Origin: Streblospio benedicti
Lineage: Eukaryota > Annelida > Polychaeta > Spionida > Spionidae
Direction of reading: 5' to 3'
Assembly: GCA_019095985.1 (NCBI GenBank)
Contig: CM032669.1
Coordinates: 28,417,349-28,481,348 of the forward strand
Length of the DNA: 64,000 nt
In this document: one piece after another, positions 14,701-26,700 of the stretch
Layout: every line of letters begins with the position of its first letter
How positions within the stretch are numbered: position 1 is the stretch's first letter
Notes under the pieces: generated by a model
What the model was told of the DNA's origin: nothing
The model's input: only the letters and a program-made list of their open reading frames with translations
Databases searched by the model: none
Made by a program: the position numbers and the translations under genes

Positions 14701-17700
14701 ACTTTTTCCCAGTCCCAACCAGGTAGGTTAAAGTCACCCCCAAGGACGACAACAGAATCGGTTTTGCCTAGTCTTCTAATACTTATCTCTAATTGCTCAA
14801 GTGTATAAACATTAGCAGTTTAACAGCAGTTTTGCAAAGGCATTATTTATTTAACTAAAGCTCATCTAAATGTCTGTGAAGGTGATGTTTCTTAATACTG
14901 ACTTAAAATGGTCCTGTTTTGAATTCATTATCACATCTGTATCGGTTCTTAAAATTTCAACACCTTCTCTAATTTGTCTTTCCATTGGTATTTTTAATGG
15001 TCTACTACTGTGAAATTGAATCTACACTCTAGTCCATTATGGTAGGCCCTACTCAATTATGTTTTGCAAAGGCATTATTTCTATATGATGTTGGATTGTT
15101 CATGGCTCTTTTAGATCTAAATGCTGTCTGCCTCTTACGTATACCGATTTGATCAAATTGTGTAGACACGCTCCGTGAACGACAAAACGTCTTCATCAAA
15201 CTGCTTATAAGACGTTTCGTCGGATACCGTTTGAAGGAAGTCTTAAGCCTTGTCTACACCTCTAAGACTCACTTCAAACTTTATCCGACGAAACGTCTTA
15301 AGTAGTGATAAAAAAATGTAAAGTCATTTTGTCTTTCACAGAGCCTGTCTACACCGCTAAAACTCTACGACGATTAGTCTGTACTTTCTATGCAATATAC
15401 GCAGTGTATGTAACATCGGAAGTGACGTATCAGTATCATTCCAGATGTATTAACGGAATGCTGCTCTATGATTGGTTAAATTATGCCCCGACGATCCGCC
15501 TTGTCTCTAAACCTATCTTACACCAACACGACTGCATCAAACTACTTCAGACTACATCAAACTTCATACGACCAAGACTCGACATGTCAAATACTCACGA
15601 CGGCTTGAGACGAGACGGAAAATCGTGGAATATTGGTTTTAAGCGTGTCTACACCGAAAAGACGTTGTCCGACAAGACGCCTTGTCGGATGCTGTTTGAT
15701 GGATGTCTTAGCGGTGTAGACTGGGCTCAAGACTTGACATGTCAAATACTAAGCGTGTCTACACTGCAAAGACATTGTCAGACAAAACATCTTGTCGGAC
15801 TAATACTGTTTGAAGAAAGTCTTAGTGGTGTAGACTGCAGGTACCGAAATTTAAATAAATGAAAAGAAATACGTATATTTTTGGTTTGATTTTGGACAAA
15901 TAAGTAAAATAAGAATAAAAAAGTATATAAGATAAGTACACATCTATAATGATGTGTGATTTAGCTGTTTGCACCGACTAATCAGCAGCCTACAGTTGTG
16001 CTATACCGTAAAAGTCTATGATTCATTCTCTGTAAATGTCCGTACCATCAGCAAGTGCCCTGAAACGGGCTACAGTGGTGATATACATCTACTTAAAATT
16101 ATCTCATTTATACACTGGTCATATATACTGGTCAACGATCCTTTTGAGAAACAATTAATACTTTGGAGCAATGACATAATTCTTCATCAAAGACACATAT
16201 CGCCATCCAGATCTGTTTCAAGCAAAGTTGTGATCTTGAAACAAACCAGTTTTCAATAAGTTTCTAGAGTGTTCTTCATCACCAGGCGTACTACCAGCCT
16301 CCCGCCACCCTGCACAAGTTCTACGGCTACGAGACGCGCCGCGTGCCGTACGTGTACAACAACGGCACGCACAACGTGACGGTGACGCTGTCTGCGCGGC
16401 GGCGGCGCCGCACGCAGGACGTGGTCGTGCTCTTCCAGCAGTACGGCAACCTCTTCCGGGACTGCGACAACCTCGAGGGTGGGTGAGAGCGAGCATAGGC
16501 GGACCCAGGCGTGAACACTACAGCCCCCGCTCTTTTTCTTCCCACCAAAATATCTTATCCACATTGGGGTTTTTGCCATGTCTACCATCGATCGCGCGTA
16601 TACGATACCGATGAGATCCCTCATAAGTGCCCCCCCCCCCCCACACCCCCCACACACACACCCCCCACACTTCCCTCATTCGGTTTGGCACGTCCGCTAT
16701 AAATTGTGTGCGTACGAATTCCCGTGAGATCCCTTCAATACGCCCCCCCCCCCCCCCCCACATCCCTTCCCCTCACCCAAACCCTTTTTCAAATAACAAC
16801 AACCTGTATCTGTCAATTCCATGGGCTGTATCAACCATCCACTCAGACGCTGCTTCCGATTCAGTCACTTAGTCCTGCTGAAAGAGGACGTTGTGACTCA
16901 TGGTGTGCGAATGGGTCGCGAGCGAGTCAGTGAACGCATGAGCGTGTAAAACTTACCCATGACGTCTATCGTACGAGGGCACCGTGGTATATTCAGTAAA
17001 TGATTGTTTGAATAGCTGCTTGAGTGTCTGACAGGCGCGCCATCTATAGGACATTAAAAGAATGAGAGGTGTCCCGGTTTAAATCACCTATCATCCACCA
17101 TTGACAGTCACAACAGCAGGGTACATCAGGTGCAATCGGTGTTTTGTTTGTGAACACTCCCAGTGTGTTATATTGTGTGTTGGGTGACTCGATAGAGATC
17201 TAGCAGATCGGTTACAGAGGGATCCATATTGGATGAGGCTACCGACCGCATGTTTGTGGACACTGGGCTCACTTGTTGTTTTCACAACTCTCCGCGTATC
17301 ACCAGAGAGCTTAAGCAGATACTTACACTGATTAAGCATGTAAAACAAACTTTCCGTGTTTGTGTGTAGAGTCTCTGATCAAGTTTCATTAGTACAGTCG
17401 AACCCGTTTATAACGAGCTCTGATGACTACGAATTCTACTACGGTTTCTACTGTACTTTTTCATCAGGTGTACCAGTATGGACATTATTTATGTAAGTGG
17501 AAGCAAACTTTGGGAGTTTACATTTTGAGGTTAGCTTGTGCGATTTCAATCACGATTCTGCTCTATATGGCCGTTGACACCATTAACTCTGTGTTGTACG
17601 TTTTGTCAATCATTTGAAAAAGTTAATTGTGCAGAGATTGCTTTTAAATGATATACACTTGATGACAGCTGAAGTTGAAGCGTGTTATCTCGACATTGCT

Positions 17701-20700
17701 TATATCTGTTCTATTATCTCGAGGTTTCGTTGTGTTTTTTCCTCCAGCCACATTATTAAGAGATTATGCTGTTTGTATCTCGAATATTGGCTATGTCCAG
17801 GATTTTACTGTTCGAGTCCCTTCATATTCGACATAACGACCTATATACATTAGAGTTGAGAACCTCCCTATTAAAGACGGCACCATTTAGGATCGAGGTT
17901 CACGGTGGCCTCTACAAAGGTTTGAGACCATTAGGAATGGTCGTCTTAAAGAGGTGGTCTTATTACAGGTGGTCTATATTGTATATTCCACTGTATCTAT
18001 TTGACTTACATCCTCTGTAAACGATGCGGTGAGTAGGCGTGCAGTTTAATTGCAGACTGATATGTCTTGTAAAACACCCGCTTTCAGAGGATCGTTTGGG
18101 AGCTTTTGTGACTCGTTAAATATGCAAGAATTTAATACCCAGCTGTCATAATGTATGGCCAGCGGTTTCCTCTACAGTGGAGCCACATTATACAGACCAC
18201 CACAGATACCAGGGCTAACCGCAACGGGTCTCAACAGACAGGTGGTTCATATTTATCACCTTATGAATATGTAGGACCGCAAACTGTGCTTCTCCTAGAG
18301 GTGGTCTCAGTAATGAAGTAATCTAATTGAAGGTACGACCAGAGTATTCTTACACAATGTTATCCCCTGAGCGGTACTCCATAATTGCACATGTACGCAG
18401 ACAGTACACCTTTCAATTAAGACCACCTGTATATTCAGACCACCTCTATAATAGAACCATTCCTCACGGATCCAAGCCTTCATGAGGAGATCAGTGCATT
18501 GCGTGATAACTGCAAAGAGACCACCTCATTATTAAAAACCACTTGAGGTCAGTCCACTCAGTTCTCCTGTACAGTATTTTTGCCTTAGCCACCAATGTTG
18601 GACCGCCACAAATGATCTTTTCCTAGAGGTGATCTCAGTACAGAGGTGGTCTGATTCGCAGGTTGCCCTGTATGACCACAGTTGATCTGCACGTTAGTTC
18701 TCCTCCATATGTGTAGATGTAAGTGGACGGTACAACCTTCAATTAAGACCACCTCTCTAAAGAAAAACATCCCTCGCGGATCCCAGCCTTCATAAAGAGA
18801 TCGGTGCAAAACTATACAAAAAGACCACCTCTCTATTAAGAACACTGGGGGTAACACCCCCACCCCCTCATTCCAGTTGGTCTTAATTGAGATATTCCTC
18901 TACTGTGCACCATTTTCCCTGGGCTCCCGCTCCATAATTGCGATGTACGGACATGTGTGTCGCCACCGCCGTTGTCCATTACTCGCTATGCAGATGTGAT
19001 GGGAAATTAAAACAGTGGGGCCCGTCAGGGAGTCGGGGACAATGGCGATTACGGGCTCCAATTCCACGCTCCCTCACAGCGCTCACACTCTGGCCAGGCG
19101 ATGGAATGTTCGGCGTAATCACTGTTCACTATGCGTTTTCTGGTGTGGGATCGGCAGGTGCTTGCCGGGATTAGGTTGGGTTGTTGTTTTTCATTGGAGA
19201 GAATATTCAATTTGGTTTGATCTTTCTGTGTAGATCCGCTTGCAGATCCAGTAGGCATCCCGTCCACCTTTGTCCGTTAAGTGCACAAAAACCCCAGGCG
19301 ATCTCTTAAGTGTACCCCATTGCCATTTTGAAAAAGGGATCTACGACAGTGTTACGTCCCTGCATACGTCAATACTCATATCGCTATGACGACACGGTCA
19401 CGATACCGTGTTCATGTCACCGGTTGTCACTTATAACTCCGGCTCACAAAGAGGTGGGGTGGGTTGGAGTTCAGCCCAACCCCCTCGAGTGCAATATTTC
19501 CTTCTGATAATATTAGACATTAAAGATTAAATGAAAACTCATAAAGGCATTCATTGCACATTTGCTGAGAGTAAAAAAAAGCTGAACCCCCCCACCACAC
19601 ACACACACACACACACCTTACAAAAAGCGGAGCACGTTCGATTCATAGCCACACATATTCATTGGTTATTATACGAGTGGGGGTGAGAGAGATCACACAC
19701 TATCACATTGAGTGTGGACTTTAACAGAACGAGTGAGCGCAGCGAACGGGTATAATAACCTGGGGGGGGGGTACTTCACGGGGGAATGGGTAGGACGGTG
19801 CCACTGAAGGTCCAAAATCATACCCCTTACATATCCCTTACTTACTTAGTGAAACCAGTGAAACTGTGAAAATGATACCCCTAGTGAAACCACCGGATGA
19901 AAACAATGGGGATTATCCACTGGGTATTATTCTATGTGATGCTGTAATGAAAACAAAGATTTTCTACATCTTATATTTACCTTTTATGCTTTTTTATGGC
20001 TCAATACCCCAGAACGCCCCCCCCCGAGATAATAACCTTTAATAATAACCATTATAATAACCTTTTCCTCTCATGTTTATCGATCATTTTAGGTCTTAAA
20101 CTTTGTAATGTAGGATATTAATGTTTCCACTCCGTCTCAACCCATCAGAATCGAGTGTTTTCAGCAAAAAGTGAGAGATCATGCCATACTCAGTCTGCCG
20201 TCTGCCGTGCTTGCAGTGGGCGTGGAGCGGCGACTCGGGCTGTCCCGGCTCCGCCACTCGCGCTGCTTCAACTTCATCACCTCGGCACGCGGCGGCTTCG
20301 TGGACCGCGAGCTGCCGGCCGTGAAACGTGAGTACCGGCTACTGACCTCTACCCATCCTCCTGCCAGACACCCATCTAACCCAAATGTGAGTACCGCCTG
20401 CTCACTTCTACCCATGGACCCCATTTCATAACCTAAATAGATAAGTAGATCTATAGATATCCCAGTACCGTTTTCGCCGCTCGGTGAGTACAGGCATGTT
20501 AGTCTCGATCAACCAGACCTTATGGTGGCGTGGGCCTACTAGGAGGTTTTGATAGATATTAAATCAATGTTTGCCCATAAAAATAGCCACAACGCATTGT
20601 AACGACGTGTAATATTGTTTGTTTGTCTAAAAAGATATCCACAATGCATAGATATGCGAACTGGTCTATAACGCGAGGGGCACATTCCATCTTACGGCGG

Positions 20701-23700
20701 TGGTCGCCGCAAGGCCTGTTGAGGTCTGCGGCGTCTAAGGCGTTTTCCGCAAGCATTGACAAAAGTACAGTTGTGGGCACATACGCACGGGCCACGTGCG
20801 TCGGCACAGGGAGTGGTTTTTATTGAGGTGGCCGTGCCCTCAACTTTCATAGAACGTGCGGTGTACTCGCGTATAACATACGTCTTACGCACCGTGTGAT
20901 TACAAAAAAGTACGAGATCCGCACGTTCGTGGTACAGGCAACACACGGCCCAAGTACTGTGTCTGTGCCGACAACGTGCGGGTAAATCATCTGCGTTTAA
21001 CGTAAGGTCACGCACTGCCTCCTTACGGTCAGACCATGACGTAGGGTGGTCGTAGAAGAAGTTTGGCAAGTCAAACTTCTTCTGCGGTCACCGTGCGGCC
21101 TTGAAAAAACGTACGTTTTGCCCTACTGCACACTCACTGATTGTTACGATTTCTGTGCGTTTTTGGTCGTAGACTGGCTGTAGACCCACCTTGCGGTGGA
21201 ATGTGCCCCTCGCTTAAAACTCGTATGACTGTCACGTGACTTATGAGCCTTTAAATGCCACGTGACTTTTATATTTCACACTTGTCTAGCCATTTAACAC
21301 CATCCGTCTCCTCCAATTTCCACTTCAAGTCATTCACCCTCCTCCTCTCCTCATAAACTCTCCACGTACCCCTATCTCATCGTCATATCTCACGACTATA
21401 TACGCAGTTGGTATGAACAAGGACTTTAAAGCAGTGTGAGTGATCAAGCCGTGAAAACCGACGATGCCTTATCTGCGCCGATGACAGACGCTTTTCATGG
21501 CATTGGTGCCCTTCATTTGAAGCTGCTCGCTTAAAATCTAATCCACGCTCATAACTTTCAAGTTTCAACACAACTTCAGCTGCATAATAACATACATAGA
21601 CCTTATAGAGTCATTTGTTAAATTCACAACCCAAAATAACTTACAAAAGCATTGACAGTTAATGGCAGATCCAGGTTTTTGGAAAAGGGGGGGGGCGCAC
21701 GTAAGGGATTTCATGAAAAACCCTATGAAAATGAAGTATTGTGGTGGGGAAAGGGGTGGGTGCGCCCCCTGGGCCGCCCTCCCCCCACCCTGGATCTGGA
21801 TCTGCCTATGACAGTTTCGGCTATGACGGCTGTTGACATCTTGATGTCAACAGCCGTTGACCCGACTGTCAATGATTTTGGGTTGTGAACAATAACAAAT
21901 GATTCTATATACACATTAATACCAACACGATGAACACGTTCAAGGACATACTTAGACCTTTCATGTTTACCTCTTCACTCCGCCCCGCCGCCGACAGACC
22001 TGGAGCGCTCGGCGTTCACGTTCGCGGTGCTGTGTATCGTGTCGTCCGTGGTGTCCGTGGTGGCGGGCGCGGTGGGCTCGCTGGCCCGGGACCGCCAGGC
22101 CATCCTCACCGCCTCCTCCTCGGCGCTCTTCTCAGGTAGGTAGGCGGGGCCAAGCTCGGTCCCCATGCAGGGATCACAACGTTCTCGTCACCTGGCTTGG
22201 AGACTGGATTTCATAGGCCTCGATACCAAAATTGAGCAGCCCTCTGTATATGTTAAAAGTGTGGTGATTTGGCTGGTGGGGGTTTCTCCACAACCAATAG
22301 GTAGCAAAACAGCAAGCACTGAGCACTTGAATCAATTTCAAATGCCAACCACAGGAAACCTTGGCTCTTTGAGGAACAAGCAAGTACTGTGGTGGGGATT
22401 TTACCACCCTGAAACCGAGTAACTCAGTGGGCAGCCACAGGAAGACTCAATGTTGACCAAGTCGATCCAGTTCTGAGGTGGGGAGGTTGATATACTGTAC
22501 TCTTACCATCTACCACTTGAGCAACAACCTTGCACCTTGCATTTCAGCTTGTTTCAGGTGACGGTTTCAAGTGAGATACTATACGGGCAGGATACTGAAT
22601 GCTTTTTCAGCATTTCTCAGCTAGTGCACGACAGTATTCTAAATTTACTTAAAGTAGCTTAAATTCAGTTCACTAAACTATACGTTTCTAGAAAACAGTG
22701 CCAGTGGAACGCATTTTGCTAGTGTCTCGGATAAGACTGGTAGGTATCACTGCAGTCTGTGGCCGGGCATGGTTGAGTGGTAACTCCCACACAGTCCGGG
22801 TGAGGCCAAAGCCAGTATGAGACTTATAAGTGGACCATGAGTGTGAAGTGGGTTAATTGAGTTTGCAACTTCCCTATGTTAGTGTTGATTTTGTGTGAGA
22901 TGTTTTTCTAATCCTACTTTCTTTCAGACCGAGACCTAGGGATCACTCTCTTTCTTTTCACCTGAAGCCCATTCCAGATGTCCACTCCGCCGGGTGTGAC
23001 TTATAGGAGCCGCTACCGACGGAGATGATCGACATCATAAGAACATCATATGGATAACACATGGATATTTTGTCGGGTGAGTTTTCATTGCACAAGTTAG
23101 TCCCGTACAAGCGGACGACCTTGTAAAGTGAAAACTGGGGAAGAGTGTGACAAATATTCCTGTTAGTGATAGGTCACTGGCGCACAGCCCTCTTCAAGGG
23201 ACTACCAGAGTAGGTTGCCCTGTATAAACTGCACCAGTTAGGATTATAACCTCCCACCTTGTCACACTTCAGTAGGGACCAGAGCCCTGAGTCGGGCCCT
23301 GCAGCCCACGGGCTCTGCGTCTGCACCTTCAAATTTGCGGGCACTTGAAGGAATACATCAAGCTTGATAAAATGCTATAAACTTCAATGTATTTTGTTGC
23401 TAATTGTTTCCTAGTTTCACTTCTAATAATTACCATTAAGACATGTGCGTATTTTAAAAACAAACATAATCACTCTAAAGTACCATTCAACAGTAAATTA
23501 TGTGCAACCAACATGCTAGACGATCCAATGTTCTTAAACGAATTGAACATGTCATAAACATCTCCAGTGTGAAATCTATAGCATGAACATTTTGAATGTG
23601 AAATGTGAAAATGAAAGCTTTATAAAGTTAGCTCTAACTCTAATCGAGAATCGTTCAGATGGTTTATGGCACTGTGGTCAGTGCTCTCCACGAGCACCGC

Positions 23701-26700
23701 CGATCACACCTGAGTGCTGGTCAAATCCGGGGTTGAGGTGGTGCGCCAGACTGAATGTATCATACTGCATAATCACACAGTAACAGACTAAGTTCAGATT
23801 ATACTCTGCGCCTAATCTGCGCCTAACCCGTGAACCGGGGTCGGTGTGCTTGTAGCGGTGACGCTGACCTTCTCCATCGCGCTGTTCCACGGCAAGTGCC
23901 ACCTGCTGCGGCGCCGGGTCTTCATGGCCGGGCTTGACATCCCCTACAAGCGACTGCTCAATGACGCGCGACACTCACAGGTGAGTGGTCAGTGCTGCTG
24001 TGTGGGGTTTTATTTGGTCTTAAAGTGGACCAGATAAATATTTGGTACCAAACAGGAGTACTCAGATGATATTATGATTTTCATAATACTTGCTATGTAA
24101 CTTTCAGGAAAAGGTATGATGTCCATGTGAAATGAATAGCTTTAGTCATGAAAATGAACTTTAAACATAATGCACTCAAGGGTGGGCAAACGTAAACCTG
24201 TGTTTACATAGTCTATAATCTTAATCGTATATTTTTATAAACTGTCTTTGAAACTTCAGAGCCTTGTAATCGTGTCAATAGTTAGACATCAATCCTCAAT
24301 AAAACAACATCCAGAGCCATATATTAAACTAGAAAGAATCGGCTTCGTCAATATTTACGCCCAAGTCAGTTGTATCACAATATATCTACAAAGCTCCATT
24401 ATCTTTCCCTAATACATCAAAACTATTTTACTCTATAGGTGTGGTCCTAGTCGGAGGTTACACTGTAATGGGGCTACCATTTAAAAAAAAAGGAATTGCA
24501 GGTGGTGAAAAACTGATTTTTTTGGGGGGGAAGACCGCTTGAAAATCTGGGGTGCTATGACTTTTGAACTTATGAGGCTGCCCTATGAAATTGGTAGTAA
24601 TTTTTAGGGATGAGGTTCAACAAAAGGCGAGGGCCTGAAAATCAACAAATAATGGTGGAATTTTTCATACCCCTAGACTATAATAAATGGTAACACCGTA
24701 GCACCCTAACTACATGTACTAATCTAGCTATACTGATCATACCCCCCCGAATTACTAGTCGTTGTTACCGATGTTTACCGTGTTCTTATAGATGTGGCCC
24801 TGAGATGAGTGAAATATACCCTTCCCCATTCTCAAATCTCAGTAAAAATCCAGGGTCATTCTCACTTATTTTCTAATCGTTCTCATTCTCATTTCTCATT
24901 TTAAAAAATCCAGGTCCATTCTCATATCTCAAAATAGGTAGGCTATATCTCCCCCTCTGAGATGTGGCCTCAGTTGGCTGGAGGTTGTGTCATAACTACA
25001 TGTACTAATGTGCCTGCCTTCAGTACGGCTGGTCGTTCGTGCTCGCCTGGATCTGTGTGGTGCTCTGCTTCGTGCACACATGGGTGTGGCTGCTCAAGGC
25101 GCAGGACATCCCCGACAGGTAGTGCCGGCGCCGGCAGTCAGGGGCTGGCGAGACCCCAGGGGCGAAACCTGTTCACGCGTGTTGGAGACAGATGGATGTT
25201 TTTTCTGGAGGGGGGTGGGGGAGGAGGGTCGGGTGTAAATGTGTACTTGCTATTCTAAAATGCATTTGTTGACAATTCTGGTTGTCTGTGTCTTAGCTGT
25301 TTGTGATACTGGATTGGGGAGGAGGTTTGGAGAGGGGTTGGCGGGTCGCATGTTTGTTTAGGTATTGTTTAAGTTTGTTTGCTCATTTTGAAAGGTCCCC
25401 AGAATTTTTTTGTATTTCCCCATTGGTGTGATATGACATGTGGAGCTTATACATGTTTGAGTCCACGTCCCAAATAACTCAACAAATTTATGGTTTCATC
25501 TGTTACATATTGCACCATATATTAAGTCTTTTTTATCTGTTTAAGTTTAGGGGTGGTTCTTGTTTTTTCTGTTTGTTTTCCTTTGTTTTTGTTTGTTTTT
25601 GTTTTTGTGTCTGTGTTTTTTTGTGGAGGGTATAAAACTATAAGTTGTCAAGAAATTCCATGCTGGGGATGATCCCTAATTTGTTTTTTGCCTTATTTCC
25701 CACATCCTTAGTTTTTGGTGCATTTTCTTCACATCCCACAGATTTTAAGGCGTTTTTCCAACATCCCTAATATTTTCGGCCTTTTCCCCACATCTCACTT
25801 ATTTATTAACCCGCCCCTTACATGGTCATAATATCTATTTATGATGTCAATATCTGAACAGCAAAGTCTTCAACACGTGTGGGTCTCACCAGCTTGCTGC
25901 TGCAAGGTCAAGGTTTAATTATCATGGCAGAGTTGCGGCTTGCACATTCTGATAGAAACACCATAGCTGGGTCTCTCCTGTGTGCTTGTGGGCAACAAAG
26001 GCATTTACAGTCTGATGAAGCTCTACCCCATGATAGCACATCAAAACTCAGACAGAAACTTCAAATACGTGTATAGTGTACAGTATAGGGATAGTTTAAT
26101 GTTGTATTTACACTGCTGTTTGTAGTCTGCTTTTCTACCAATGTTGTATCTATATAATGAATGGATAATATTTCTACTAACCAATCAATGTGCTGTATCT
26201 GTAGAGAATTAAGTGATGTGTAGACTGCAATTTACAGTTAGTTGTGCCTATAGTAGTCATAAATGGTAGATAACGCCTACAAACTATGCCAATATTACAT
26301 GTTCTAGTCCAATCTATGTACATCTACCAATTATTCCACTATCTGATTGGAGACACAGACATACATTGGCAAATTATGCTCTTACATTATAAGAATAGGC
26401 TGTGACTACAGCATAACCCATCTATTTCGAACTCTGATGAATCGAATTTATGGATATCCCGAGTAAATACCACCTTTCCCCTCATGCTATCGTACACCTA
26501 TAATCACGCTGCTTACGCGAAATTTCGTATAATTCGATTTTTTTAAAAATGTCTGCCAAAGACTTTTTAAGTGGCCCAACTGTAGAAATTTATGTTGTTG
26601 CAAATCTGCTTTGATAATTGTGCTTGTCTAGGGCCTATGTACGTGTACTTAGTCAGACACGGACTCAATCAGCCGGTTGTAGTGCATTATCGCTCATGCG

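Larger units (their letters stand above)
12190..14825 (-). mobile_element. Broken LINE (jockey/CR1-type), 5' truncated
   Basis: Read on the - strand, it starts inside the AP-endonuclease domain at about 14825 and runs through reverse transcriptase to a 3' end near 12.2-12.3 kb. It lies in gene A intron 2, antisense to the gene. Three reading-frame shifts are visible: near 14290, 13310 and 12680. The RT catalytic box reads FADDT. The copy is a few kb short of full length and dead. The exact clade (jockey, CR1, L2) cannot be fixed by eye. Confidence 0.85.
16479..20216. other. Gene A intron 3
   Basis: It holds a G-rich MITE fragment (16498 to about 16660), a second C-run segment at 16728-16760, and degenerate mariner-type MITE pieces from 17393 on. 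A (CA)n run lies near 19590. An old repeat with a G-run and ATCATACCCCTTACATATCC lies at 19760-20020. No further exon was recognised. Confidence 0.5.

Noticed and set aside
12190-14825. Retrovirus-like reverse transcriptase
   Set aside because: The RT blocks, the AP-endonuclease and the absence of LTRs, protease and integrase show a LINE. No LTR element or other virus-like element was seen anywhere in the window.
15305-15862. 185-codon open frame
   Set aside because: It spans the small-MITE cluster and translates inverted-repeat units; no protein-like conservation is visible.
22765-22860. Possible second tRNA-derived repeat
   Set aside because: GGTTGAGTGGTAACT resembles an A box, but no B box follows at the right distance and no second copy was seen.
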